From assembly GCF_039535785.1 (NCBI RefSeq), contig NZ_BAAAXV010000001.1, positions 558,001 through 622,000 of the forward strand: a DNA stretch of 64,000 nt, given 5' to 3'. The notes beneath the pieces were generated by a model, which worked only from the letters and a program-made list of their open reading frames with translations, ran no database searches and was not told the origin of the DNA. Below are positions 54,220 through 63,099 of this stretch, piece after piece (within the stretch, counting starts at the first letter, position 1; the number at the start of each line of letters is the position of its first letter). Origin of the DNA: Nonomuraea helvata. GTDB taxonomy: Bacteria; Actinomycetota; Actinomycetes; Streptosporangiales; Streptosporangiaceae. The translations under genes and the position numbers were made by a program.

Positions 54220-55716
54220 ATGAACTCACCGATTCGGCGTCTGGCCGTGGTGCTGGCCGCCACGGCGTTGTCGGCGACGCTGTTCCATTTCGGTACCGGG
54301 CTCAGGCCGGTGCCGTGGCTCACCTGGCTCGCACCGCTGCCGGTGCTCGTTCTCGCTCCCCGTGTCGGTGCTCGCACCGCGTTCCTCGCGGCATCGGCCG
54401 CCTGGCTCGGCGGTGAGACGACGATGTGGGGCTACTTCCTGAGCACGCTGCAGGTCCCGTCGCCGCTGGCCGTGTCGCTGATTGTCGGGTCGGCGCTGCT
54501 GTTCGGGCTGGTCGTCCTCCCGTCACGGATGCTGATGCTGAGGGGACATCCGCTGGCCGCCGCCGCCGTCGTGCCGACGGCCTGGGTCGTCATCGAGTAC
54601 GCGGTCTCGGTGCTGTCGCCGAACGGAGCATGGTGGAGCCTGGCCTACACCCAGGCCGACATCCTCGCGGTCCTGCAGACCGCCTCGGTCACCGGACCGT
54701 GGGGGATCACCTTCCTGCTCCTCGGGGTTCCCGCGGCCGCCGCCGCGTCATTCTCCGCGCGAAGGGCCGGGAGGCTGCGAGTGGCGGTCACCGCCGTGAT
54801 CATCCTGGCGGTGGCGGTGGGGTACGGCGCCTGGCAGCTGAGCGCACCGTACGGCGAGAGTTCGGAGAAGGTGGCGCTGCTCGCCACCGACCATGACGGC
54901 TGGGCCCCGGTCGCCTCGCCGGAGGGACGTGCCCTCCTCGGGCAGTACACCGCGCGGATCCCGGACCTCGCCGCACGCGGCACCCGGGTCGTGGTCATGC
55001 CGGAGAAGGTCTTCATCGCCGACGACACCACGCTGCCCGTGCTGGCGGCGCCGCTGGCACGGCTCGCCACCGACCACCACGTCGACATCATCGTCGGGCT
55101 GATCCTCCAGCGATCCGGCACTCTCCGCAACGCGGCCATCGACTTCCCCGCCGACGGGAGCCGGCCGATCGAGTACTTCAAGCACCACCTCATCCCCGGG
55201 CTGGAGAGCGACTTCCAACCCGGCGACCGGAAGGCCTTCGTGCCCGGTTCCGGCTCCCGCTGGGGGATCGCCATCTGCTTCGACCTGGACCTGCCCGGCC
55301 TGGTACGCGACTACCGCAGGAGCGGCGCCACGGCGATCTTCGTGCCCGCCTGGGACTTCGACCGGGATCGCTGGCTGCACGGCAGGATGGCGGTCACCCG
55401 GGGTGTCGAGAACGGGCTCAGCGTGGTGCGCGCGGCGCGGGACGGCGACCTGGTCGTGAGCGACGACAAGGGCCGGATCCGGAGCGAGGCGCACAGCGAC
55501 GACGCACCGTTCGTGTCCGTCGTCACCACGTTACCCACCCGCTCGGCCCACACGCCCTACACAAGATTCGGCGACTGGTTCGCCGGGGCCTGCGCACTCC
55601 TGCTGGCGCTCTCACTCGCCTCCCTGGGCCGTACCCGGCGTGCGGGAGGCGCCCGGCACGCACCGGCCCGTGAGTCGTGGATGAAAACGCACGGGCCGGG
55701 TGTTGCAGCGTCCTGA
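54220..55716 (+). CDS. Apolipoprotein N-acyltransferase-like membrane protein (nitrilase superfamily)
   Basis: 498 aa. About seven membrane helices (8-205) followed by a carbon-nitrogen hydrolase domain (215-460) with the Glu-Lys-Cys triad E262 (VVMPEKVF), K321 (YFKHHLIPG) and C353 ([10 protein letters not shown]), and a final helix near 464-478. This is the Lnt architecture, but sequence identity to canonical Lnt cannot be judged here. AGAGGAG precedes ATG 54220. Possible roles: acylation of lipoproteins such as the binding proteins in this window, or a related transacylation. Confidence 0.8.
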   Translation: MNSPIRRLAVVLAATALSATLFHFGTGLRPVPWLTWLAPLPVLVLAPRVGARTAFLAASAAWLGGETTMWGYFLSTLQVPSPLAVSLIVGSALLFGLVVLPSRMLMLRGHPLAAAAVVPTAWVVIEYAVSVLSPNGAWWSLAYTQADILAVLQTASVTGPWGITFLLLGVPAAAAASFSARRAGRLRVAVTAVIILAVAVGYGAWQLSAPYGESSEKVALLATDHDGWAPVASPEGRALLGQYTARIPDLAARGTRVVVMPEKVFIADDTTLPVLAAPLARLATDHHVDIIVGLILQRSGTLRNAAIDFPADGSRPIEYFKHHLIPGLESDFQPGDRKAFVPGSGSRWGIAICFDLDLPGLVRDYRRSGATAIFVPAWDFDRDRWLHGRMAVTRGVENGLSVVRAARDGDLVVSDDKGRIRSEAHSDDAPFVSVVTTLPTRSAHTPYTRFGDWFAGACALLLALSLASLGRTRRAGGARHAPARESWMKTHGPGVAAS

Positions 55717-55747
55717 ACGTGAGTTGGCCGACCAAGGGATGGCTGCC

Positions 55748-56197
55748 ATGCCTCTTGCAGGTGAGTACGAACCCAGCCCGACGCAGTGGGTGCGCGAGCA
55801 AGTGGAGCTGTACGAGAGCTCCGGTGGCACCAAGGGAACAACCCTGCTGGATACGGGAATGCCCGTCATTTTGCTGACCACCTTGGGTGTCAAGAGCGGC
55901 AAGATCCGCAAGACGCCGCTGATGCGCGTGGAGCACGAAGGCCGGTACGCCGCGGTCGCCTCGCTGGGCGGCGCTCCCGAGCACCCCGTCTGGTACTTCA
56001 ACGTCAAGGCCCACCCTCATGTGGAACTTCAGGACGGCCCTGCCAAGCAGGACATGAAGGCCCGTGAGGTGACCGGCGCGGAGAAGGCCGAGTGGTGGGA
56101 GCGTGCGGTGTCGGCGTATCCGCCGTACGCCGACTATCAGAACAAGACGGACCGGGAGATCCCGGTGTTCGTGCTGGAGCCGCTGGACAGCGACTGA
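55748..56197 (+). CDS. Nitroreductase/deazaflavin (F420)-dependent oxidoreductase, DDN-like
   Basis: 149 aa from ATG 55748 (AAGGGA 8 nt upstream). The split beta-barrel family of F420-binding reductases is recognised by [40 protein letters not shown] and [20 protein letters not shown]. Cytoplasmic. The substrate is not predictable; relatives reduce quinones or nitro compounds. Confidence 0.88.
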   Translation: MPLAGEYEPSPTQWVREQVELYESSGGTKGTTLLDTGMPVILLTTLGVKSGKIRKTPLMRVEHEGRYAAVASLGGAPEHPVWYFNVKAHPHVELQDGPAKQDMKAREVTGAEKAEWWERAVSAYPPYADYQNKTDREIPVFVLEPLDSD

Positions 56198-56369
56198 CCG
56201 CGCGGAAGTCGTGCTCCACGGGACGGACGGGGTCCACGCCCACCGGGCGCCTGTACGTCCCGTGGTGCTGCTCCAAGACCCTCCACGATCCTGGTGCCGT
56301 AAGGCTCCTCCCCATGCAGGTGATCGGCACCTTGCCAAGCAGCCACGCACGAGAGATACGTGGAAGAGA

Positions 56370-56396
56370 GATCCGTGTAGATCCGTGTATCCGTGG
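56370..56396 (+). repeat. Tandem repeat GATCCGTGTA, about 2.5 copies
   Basis: Two exact 10-bp units (56370-56389) and a partial third directly before the P450 ribosome site, in a 206-bp gap without other visible features. Could be an operator array or a simple slippage repeat. Confidence 0.5.
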
Positions 56397-56403
56397 AGGG
56401 AAC

Positions 56404-57720
56404 GTGTCGGTGATTCCCGGACCGCCCGTACGAGGTGACGGCGGGCTGCATGACATCGCTGCCGCAGGCGGCCTGCACGCCTACCAACTGCGGCTGCACG
56501 CCGAATACGGGCCGGTCGTACGTTTCGAGCTGCCCGGCACGGACTCAGCGGTCTCCATCGCCGACCCGGTGCTGCTCGAGGCCACCGCCGGGATCAACAA
56601 ACGGCCGGAGGAACTGTTCGAGTTCCTGGCCCCGCTGTGCGAGGCCGGCAACCTGCAGACCCTGCCCGCGGACGAGCACACGCCATGGCGCCGCGCGGTC
56701 CTGTCCGTACTGGCCGGCCGCCGCTCCCACGAGGCCCACTTCCCCGGCCTGACCGCGCTCGCCGGCCGGCTGGCGGACCGGTGGGCGGAACAGGCCGGAG
56801 AGGGACCGGTCGAGCTGCAGAAGGACCTGAGCGCGCTGTCGCTCCGGATGATCTGCCAGTACGCCCTCGGCAACGGCGTCCACGACCCGGACGAGGTCGT
56901 GACGGCCTTCGAGGTCGTGCTCACGGAGTACCTGGGCCGTCAGTACCAGCCGGCCGACCCGGGAGCCGAGGAACAGAGACGGAAGCGTGCCCAGGAGTCC
57001 CTGGCCTACCTGCGCGCAACCGTGGACGACGTGCTCGCCCCGGCCCGGCAGGACGGCAACGCCCTGGCCGCGGCCCTGGTCGCGGCGGGGATGAGTCCGG
57101 CCCGCGTGCGGGACACCGTGTTGATGATCATGCTTGCCGCTCATCACACGACCGGCGTGGCGGTCTCGTGGACCCTCCACCTGCTCTCCCGGCACCCCGC
57201 TGAGGCCGAGCGGGTCACGGCGGAGATCGACGAGGTCCTGTCCGATCGTGACGCACCCGAGTACGCCGACCTCAAGCGGCTGACCCGTCTTCAGATGGCG
57301 CTCAAGGAATCGATGCGCCTGTATCCGCCGGGTCCGTACGGGGCTCGCGAGACCACCGAAGATCTCGTCCTGGCCGGCTACGAGATCCCCACCGGGACGA
57401 CCGTCTTCTATCCGTTCTGGGCCGTCCACCTGAACCCGCAGTACTGGCCCGATCCCGAGACGTTCAACCCTGGCCGTTTCACCCCTGACCAGGTCGCCGG
57501 CCGGCCTCGCTATGCCTACGTCCCGTTCGGCCTCGGGCCGCGCAGCTGCGAAGGCGCGAGCCTGGCCATGATGGAGGCCGAACTGGTGCTGGCGATCCTC
57601 CTGAGAAGGTTCCGCTTCGAGCCGGCCTCCGGACACGACGTCGTCCCCGTCGAACGGTTCGTGCTGTGGGCCGCGGACGGGATCCGCATGAATCTGACGC
57701 CACGGCCGGCTACCCGGTGA
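56404..57720 (+). CDS. Cytochrome P450 (CYP51-like I-helix)
   Basis: 438 aa from GTG 56404 (GGAGGG 3 nt upstream; GTG 56410, spacing 9, is an alternative). I-helix MLAAHHTTGVAVSW resembles the AGHHTS of CYP51, but with Ala for the conserved Gly. K-helix ExxR in LKESMRL, FNPGRF motif, and heme loop FGLGPRSCEG with C382. No membrane anchor, so a soluble bacterial P450 needing separate redox partners, none of which are adjacent. Convergent with the acyl-CoA dehydrogenase gene, 13 nt apart. Confidence 0.9.
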   Translation: MSVIPGPPVRGDGGLHDIAAAGGLHAYQLRLHAEYGPVVRFELPGTDSAVSIADPVLLEATAGINKRPEELFEFLAPLCEAGNLQTLPADEHTPWRRAVLSVLAGRRSHEAHFPGLTALAGRLADRWAEQAGEGPVELQKDLSALSLRMICQYALGNGVHDPDEVVTAFEVVLTEYLGRQYQPADPGAEEQRRKRAQESLAYLRATVDDVLAPARQDGNALAAALVAAGMSPARVRDTVLMIMLAAHHTTGVAVSWTLHLLSRHPAEAERVTAEIDEVLSDRDAPEYADLKRLTRLQMALKESMRLYPPGPYGARETTEDLVLAGYEIPTGTTVFYPFWAVHLNPQYWPDPETFNPGRFTPDQVAGRPRYAYVPFGLGPRSCEGASLAMMEAELVLAILLRRFRFEPASGHDVVPVERFVLWAADGIRMNLTPRPATR

Positions 57721-57733
57721 GGATCGGACATTT

Positions 57734-58942
57734 TCAGCGAACCTGCAGGCCGGTCACGGCACGGCCGATGATCAGCCGCTGGATCTCCGACGTGCCTTCG
57801 AAGATCGTGTAGATCTTGGCATCCCGGTGGAAGCGCTCGACCGGGTGCTCCCTGGTGTAACCGGCGCCGCCCAGGATCTGGATCGCCTGCTCCGTCACCC
57901 ACACCGCCGTCTCCCCCGCCACCAGCTTCGACATCGACCCCTCCGCCTGCGTGAACTGCCGGCCGTTGCGCGCCATCCAGGCCGCCCGCCACGTCAGCAG
58001 GCGGGCCACGTCCACCCGCGTGGCCATCTCGGCGAGCAGGAAGGCGATCGCCTGGTTCTCGCCGATCTTGCGGCCAAACTGCTCCCGCTCGCGGGCGTAG
58101 TCCCTGGCGTACTCGAAGGCCGCGCGCGCGATGCCCACGGCCATGGCGGCGACCGACGGGCGGGTGGTCTCGAACGTGCGCATCGCCGCCTGCTCGCCCG
58201 CCCGCTCCCCATTGCGTACGCGCGCCAGCCGGGCGTCCAGCTTCTCCTTGCCGCCGAGCAGGCAGGAGCCCGGTACGCGCACGCCGTCCAGGACCACCTC
58301 GGCCGTGTGCGAGGCGCGGATCCCGTGTTTGCGGAACTTCTGGCCCATGGACAGACCGGGGGTGCCGGGCGGGATGACGAAGGTCGCCTGGCCCCGGGTG
58401 CCGAGTGACGGGTCGACCGAGGCCACGACGACGTGGACGTTGGCGATGCCGCCGTTCGTGGCCCAGGTCTTGACCCCGTCCAGCACCCAGTCGCCCCGGT
58501 CGTGGACGGCGCGGGTGCGGATGGCGCCGACGTCGGAGCCGGCGTCCGGCTCCGAGGCGCAGAAGGCGCCCAGCTTGACGTCGTTCTCCGTGCCGAACAT
58601 CTGCGGCAGCCACTCCCCCATCTGCTCCGGGGTGCCGTTCGCCGCGAGGGCGGCGGCGGCCAGGCCGGTGCCGACGATGGCCAGGCCGATGCCCGCGTCG
58701 CCCCAGAAGATCTCCTCGAACGCCACGGGCAGCGCCAGCCCGCTCTCCTCGAACCACTGGGTGGCGAAGAAGTCGAGGGAGTACAGGCCTACCTTGGCCG
58801 CCTCCTGGATGACCGGCCAGGGGGTCTCCTCGCGCTCGTCCCACTCGGCGCCCGCCGGGCGGATCACGTCGCGGGCGAACTCGTGCACCCAGTCGCGTAC
58901 CTCGACCACGTCAGCGCTGGGCTCCAGGCAGAAGCCGGCCAT
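57734..58942 (-). CDS. Acyl-CoA dehydrogenase
   Basis: 402 aa, full length. FAD-binding and acyl-CoA motifs GAFCASEPDAGSDVGAIRT, QFGRKIGENQAIAFLLAEM and LGGAGYTREHPVERFHRDAK. Catalytic base E382 in IFEGTSEIQ. Upstream DNA holds GTTACC-N3-GGTAAC and TACCGGCCGGTA palindromes, likely operators. The acyl chain length is not predictable. Confidence 0.93.
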   Translation of the reverse strand: MAGFCLEPSADVVEVRDWVHEFARDVIRPAGAEWDEREETPWPVIQEAAKVGLYSLDFFATQWFEESGLALPVAFEEIFWGDAGIGLAIVGTGLAAAALAANGTPEQMGEWLPQMFGTENDVKLGAFCASEPDAGSDVGAIRTRAVHDRGDWVLDGVKTWATNGGIANVHVVVASVDPSLGTRGQATFVIPPGTPGLSMGQKFRKHGIRASHTAEVVLDGVRVPGSCLLGGKEKLDARLARVRNGERAGEQAAMRTFETTRPSVAAMAVGIARAAFEYARDYAREREQFGRKIGENQAIAFLLAEMATRVDVARLLTWRAAWMARNGRQFTQAEGSMSKLVAGETAVWVTEQAIQILGGAGYTREHPVERFHRDAKIYTIFEGTSEIQRLIIGRAVTGLQVR

Positions 58943-58963
58943 GTGCGTACTCTCCTCAGACGG

Positions 58964-58994
58964 GTTACCGTTGGTAACACATTACCGGCCGGTA
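58964..58994. promoter_or_regulatory. Two palindromes upstream of the acyl-CoA dehydrogenase
   Basis: GTTACC-GTT-GGTAAC (58964-58978) and TACCGGCCGGTA (58983-58994). TTACC/GGTAA arms are usual in TetR-type operators of fatty-acid genes; the binder is not identified. Confidence 0.5.
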
Positions 58995-59017
58995 GCCATG
59001 GGATGGAATGCCCGGCC

Positions 59018-60208
59018 TCAGTGTCGGGGTGACCTCGCGGACACGAGCACGGCCAGGGCCGCCAGCGCCATGCCGATCGCGAGGCCGTACATCAGCGGGG
59101 TGAACCCCCCGAACGCGGCGGCCACCTGCGGCCCCACGCTGCCGCCGACCGCGAGGGCGAAGGAGAACAGCGACAGCGCGGTTCCGCGGGCCTGGCCCGC
59201 GCCCGCGGAGATGGACTCGTTCATGCTGGGCAGGCCGCCGGTGATGGCGGCGACGTAGACGGCGAGCAGCAGCACCAGCGCGGCCGCACCGGTCAGGCCG
59301 ACGGCCGCGAGCGCGAGGGCCCCGGCCGCCATGAACGCCGTCGCCCTGATCGTCGTGGGGATCCGGGCGAGCCAGGGCATGAGCAGCGGCACCAGCACGA
59401 TCGAGGGGAGCCCGGCCGCCCGGAGCGTCAGCAGGTCGGAGGACGACGTCACGCCGTAGATCTGCAGACCGGTGTACACGGCCACGAAGCCCACCATCAA
59501 CATGATCGTGGCGATGTACCGGAGCCCGAGGACGCGGTGGAACAGCAGGCCCGGCACCGCCCGATAGACCGACAGCAGCGAACCGGCGCCCTCGCGCGGC
59601 AGGTCGGGCAGCATGACCGCCCGCACGCCCAGGAAGGCCAGGGAGAACCCGGCCGCCGACAGCAGGAACAGCCCGCGCCAGCCGATCGCGTCCACCAGCA
59701 GCTGGGCGGCTACCTGGAGCACCACGGCCGAGGCAAGGAACGCGCCGGTCACCGCCGCGATCGCGATCACCCGCCGGCGCGGCTCGACCCGTTCGGCCAG
59801 GTACGCCATACCGGCAGGCGGGAACATCGCCACCGCCAGCCCCTGTATGGCCCGCAACGCGAACGCCACCTCGGGTGACGGGCTCAACGCCACCGCCGCC
59901 GAGGTGAGCGCGGCCAGCGGCAGTCCGATCATCAGCAATCTGCGGCGCCCATAACGGTCGGAAAGCGGGCCGAACACTAGGAAGCCGGCGCCGTACCCGA
60001 TGCCGAACGCGGTCACCAGCCAGGTCAGCCCGCCCGGCGAGGAACCCCAGCCGGCGGCCATGTCGTGCAGGAGCGGGATCACGACGTACAACTGGCCGCT
60101 GACCAGCACGGCGGTGAGGGTGAAAGCCGTCATCGTGCGCCCGAAGGGGGCGCGGACCGGTGCGGCCGCCGCGACGGTGGGCGGCGCGTAAGGAGTGGTT
60201 GTCGCCAT
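59018..60208 (-). CDS. MFS transporter
   Basis: 396 aa from ATG 60208 (CCGGAG 2 nt upstream). Twelve membrane segments with motif A GPLSDRYGRRRLLM in loop 2-3 and AYLAERVEPRRRVIA in the second half. Drug:H+ antiporter-like. Divergent from a TetR gene with shared CCAAC-N2-GTTGG operators, the usual arrangement of an inducible efflux pump. Substrate unknown. Confidence 0.9.
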   Translation of the reverse strand: MATTTPYAPPTVAAAAPVRAPFGRTMTAFTLTAVLVSGQLYVVIPLLHDMAAGWGSSPGGLTWLVTAFGIGYGAGFLVFGPLSDRYGRRRLLMIGLPLAALTSAAVALSPSPEVAFALRAIQGLAVAMFPPAGMAYLAERVEPRRRVIAIAAVTGAFLASAVVLQVAAQLLVDAIGWRGLFLLSAAGFSLAFLGVRAVMLPDLPREGAGSLLSVYRAVPGLLFHRVLGLRYIATIMLMVGFVAVYTGLQIYGVTSSSDLLTLRAAGLPSIVLVPLLMPWLARIPTTIRATAFMAAGALALAAVGLTGAAALVLLLAVYVAAITGGLPSMNESISAGAGQARGTALSLFSFALAVGGSVGPQVAAAFGGFTPLMYGLAIGMALAALAVLVSARSPRH

Positions 60209-60228
60209 GTCTCCGGACGGTACACCAA

Positions 60229-60278
60229 CCAACTAGTTGGATGTCAACTGAATGGTTGGATTGCAACCAACTGGTTGG
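60229..60278. promoter_or_regulatory. Tandem TetR-type operators CCAACTAGTTGG and CCAACTGGTTGG
   Basis: Perfect palindrome at 60229-60240 and a second copy at 60267-60278, with a looser CAACTGAATGGTTGG between them. They fill the 75-bp gap between the MFS and TetR genes. Confidence 0.75.
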
Positions 60279-60283
60279 TGGTT

Positions 60284-60868
60284 ATGATGGGCGGCATGGC
60301 ACCCAAGGTCTCGACCGCCGCCACGCGCGCCGCCCTGCTGGAGGCCGCTCGGGAGGAGTTCGCCGCGTACGGCGTGGCGGGCGCCCGCGTGGATCGCATA
60401 GCCGAGCGCGCCGGCGTCAACAAGGAACGCATCTACGGGCATTTCGGCAGCAAGGAGAAGCTGTTCGACGCCGTCATCACCGAGGCGCTCGACGATCTGA
60501 CCACCCGGATCGCGCTCCCCGGCGGCGACCCCGCGGACTACGTGGCCAGGCTGACGGACTACTATCACACGCATCCCGAGCTGGTGCGGCTGCTGATGTG
60601 GGAGGCGCTCAACTACCGCGGCCCGGAGCTGCTGCCCGGCCAGGAGGCGCGGGTGGAGCGGTGTGGCCGCAAGACGCGCTCGCTGGCGGAGGGGCTGGGG
60701 GTGGAGCCCTCCCCCAGGGTGGCGCGGATGGTGTTCCTGCTGACGGGGCTCGCGCTGCTGCCGTCGATGCTGCCGCAGCTCGGACGGATCATCCTGGGGG
60801 ATGCCGCGGACGACCACGAGGCCATGCGGGAGCAGATCGCCGAGATCGTGGCAGCCGGCTTCAAGTAA
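60284..60868 (+). CDS. TetR-family transcriptional regulator
   Basis: 194 aa from ATG 60284; ATG 60287 and 60296 are alternatives, and none has a strong ribosome site, so the message may be leaderless. HTH about 15-60 (FAAYGVAGARVDRIAERAGV, NKERIYGHFGSKEKLFDAV), then a TetR C-terminal ligand domain. Probably represses the divergent MFS gene and itself through the CCAACNNGTTGG sites. Confidence 0.88.
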   Translation: MMGGMAPKVSTAATRAALLEAAREEFAAYGVAGARVDRIAERAGVNKERIYGHFGSKEKLFDAVITEALDDLTTRIALPGGDPADYVARLTDYYHTHPELVRLLMWEALNYRGPELLPGQEARVERCGRKTRSLAEGLGVEPSPRVARMVFLLTGLALLPSMLPQLGRIILGDAADDHEAMREQIAEIVAAGFK

Positions 60869-60919
60869 CGGCGGCTTGGGAGCACGCCACTAGTCATGGG
60901 ACAGCGGGGGAACACAGTG

Positions 60920-62116
60920 ATGGCCGGCACACCTGAGGGCGGGAGCGGGGCGCCGTTGTGGCGCCGGATGGCCGGGCGTGACCCCGCCGAGCCACATCGG
61001 GTCGCCACCCCGCTGGAGCTCCTGTCCGATCTGTGCTTCGTGGTCGCGGTGGCGCAGGCCGCCGCCGGACTCCATCACGCCCTGTCCGAGGGGCATGCGG
61101 GCACGGGCGTGCTCGGCTACGCGATGGTGTTCTTCGCGATCTGGTGGGCGTGGATGAACTTCACCTGGTTCGCCTCCGCATACGACACCGACGACACGTC
61201 GTACCGCTTGCTGATCTTCGTGCAGATGGCCGGGGTGCTCGTCCTCGCCGCCGGGATCCCGCGGGCCCTGCAGGACAGGGACTTCGCCCTGGTCACCCTC
61301 GGTTACGTGGTCATGCGGGTGGCGCTCGTGCTGCTCTGGCTGCGCGCCGCCCAGGGGCACGCCGAGGGGCGGCGCAGCGCCCTGCGGTACGCGTTCGGCG
61401 TGGCGGTGGTCCAGGTCGGCTGGATCACCCGGCTGGCACTGCCGGAGCAGACAGGGCTGGCGAGCTTCTTCGTGCTGGTGCTCGCGGAGCTGGCGGTGCC
61501 AATCTGGGCGGAACGGTTCTGGTCCACCGCCTGGCATCCGCATCACATCGCCGAGCGCTACAGCCTGTTCACGATCATCGTACTCGGCGAGTCCATCCTC
61601 GCCGCCACCATCGCCGTCCAGACCGGACTGGAGCGGCGGCTCGACGCGGGTCCGCTGCTGACGGTGGCGCTCAGCGGCATGGTCATCGTCTTCGCGATGT
61701 GGTGGCTGTACTTCTCCCGGCCCGCCCACCTGTTGCTGACGTCGAACAAGGCCGCTTTCCTCTGGGGCTACGGCCATTATCTGATCTTCTCCTCCGCCGC
61801 GGCGATCGGCGCGGGGCTGGCGGTGAGCGTCGACTTCCACACCCATGAGGGGCACATCGGCCCCTGGGCGGCCGGGGCGGCGGTCGCCGTACCGGTGGCC
61901 GTCTTCCTCATCAGCCTGTGGCTGGTGCACGTGCGGCCGCATCGCCCCGGCCCCCTGGTGGACGGCTCCTATCTCGCGGGGGTGGCCGCCGTGCTGGCGA
62001 TGCCGTTCACCGGCCTGCCGCTGCCGCTGATCGCGGCGGTGATGATCGCGCTCGTTGTGGTGACCCAGCACGCGGAGGCGTCCACGCCGGAATCCGGGTC
62101 GACGGCCGTGAGGTGA
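60920..62116 (+). CDS. Low temperature requirement protein A (LtrA) family membrane protein
   Basis: 398 aa from ATG 60920 (GGGGGAA upstream); ATG 60896 is in frame but without a ribosome site. The LtrA family is recognised by TPLELLSDLCFVVAVAQAA, WAWMNFTWFASAYDTDD, HHIAERYSLFTIIVLGESIL and MWWLYFSRPAH. Ten or more membrane helices. Molecular function is unknown for the family. Confidence 0.85.
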   Translation: MAGTPEGGSGAPLWRRMAGRDPAEPHRVATPLELLSDLCFVVAVAQAAAGLHHALSEGHAGTGVLGYAMVFFAIWWAWMNFTWFASAYDTDDTSYRLLIFVQMAGVLVLAAGIPRALQDRDFALVTLGYVVMRVALVLLWLRAAQGHAEGRRSALRYAFGVAVVQVGWITRLALPEQTGLASFFVLVLAELAVPIWAERFWSTAWHPHHIAERYSLFTIIVLGESILAATIAVQTGLERRLDAGPLLTVALSGMVIVFAMWWLYFSRPAHLLLTSNKAAFLWGYGHYLIFSSAAAIGAGLAVSVDFHTHEGHIGPWAAGAAVAVPVAVFLISLWLVHVRPHRPGPLVDGSYLAGVAAVLAMPFTGLPLPLIAAVMIALVVVTQHAEASTPESGSTAVR

Positions 62117-62140
62117 CAGCAAGGCCGAGCCGTACCGCGT

Positions 62141-63067
62141 TCACGTGGTGATGGTGATCATGGGTGGGCGTTCGCCTATCCCGATGTCGCGCAGCAGGAC
62201 GTCGTGTCCGTCCAGCCCCCTGCGGAACTGCGCCAAGCGCACCGAAGGTTCGTGACAGTCACGGATCTTGCCCTGCCGCCGCAGCCGCGACCACGCGGCC
62301 AGCATGATCTGGGAAGCCATTCCCCCGAGCGCCTCGGTCGACTGCGGGGCGTGCTCGCGCGACCCCAGATCCACCTGGGCGAGCGCGTCCAGCCCGGCCA
62401 GCTCCAGCAGGTCGATCAGGAGCCCGAGCTCCACGCCGTACCCGGTGAGGAACGGCACCCGCTCCAGGGCCGAGCGGCGGCCGGCGTACTCGCCGGCCAG
62501 GGGCTGGACGAAACCGGCCAGTTGCGGCCAGTGGAGGTTGATCAGCGGGCGGGCCACGAGCTCGGTGACGCGGCCGCCGCCGTTGGAGGTGTCGTACAAC
62601 GGGCGGTCATAGACACCCTTGGAGTACACCACGGTGGGGTCCGCGAGGAGCGGCCCGAGCAGGCCGAATATCAATGAAGCGCGAAATTTCCGGATATCTG
62701 CGTCGGCGAACACCAGCACGTCCCCCGAGGTCACCGCCAGCGACTTCCAGAGCGCCTCGCCCTTGCCGTCCAGCGGCGTGAGCTGCGGCAGGATCTCGTC
62801 CTGCGCGTGCACGCAGGCCCCCGCGCGCGCGGCCACGAGCGCCGTGTCGTCGGAGGAACGCGAGTCGATCACCACGATCTCGTCGACGAGCCCGTCCAGC
62901 TCGCGCCGGATCACTCTGACGATCTCGCCCACGGTCTCCCGCTCGTCGCGGGCCGGGAGCACCACGCTCACCGTGGTCCGCCCCTTGACGGCCTTCAGGT
63001 CCCGGAGTGGCCAGTCCGCGGCGGACGAAGTACGGCGCCGCAACCATCCCCGCACTTCAGGAAGCAT
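62141..63067 (-). CDS. gpgS: Glucosyl-3-phosphoglycerate synthase-like glycosyltransferase (GT81)
   Basis: 308 aa from ATG 63067 (GGAGG 6 nt upstream). GT-A fold with VVLPARDERETVGEIV, IDSRSSDDT, DGKGEALWKS, the metal-binding DAD at 122-124 (VFADADIRKF) and GYGVELGLLIDLLE. These match the GpgS family, which makes glucosylglycerate precursor for methylglucose lipopolysaccharide in actinobacteria. Convergent with LtrA, 24 nt away. Confidence 0.85.
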   Translation of the reverse strand: MLPEVRGWLRRRTSSAADWPLRDLKAVKGRTTVSVVLPARDERETVGEIVRVIRRELDGLVDEIVVIDSRSSDDTALVAARAGACVHAQDEILPQLTPLDGKGEALWKSLAVTSGDVLVFADADIRKFRASLIFGLLGPLLADPTVVYSKGVYDRPLYDTSNGGGRVTELVARPLINLHWPQLAGFVQPLAGEYAGRRSALERVPFLTGYGVELGLLIDLLELAGLDALAQVDLGSREHAPQSTEALGGMASQIMLAAWSRLRRQGKIRDCHEPSVRLAQFRRGLDGHDVLLRDIGIGERPPMITITT

Positions 63068-63099
63068 GCGACACCTCCCCCCGTATCCCACATTTCAGC

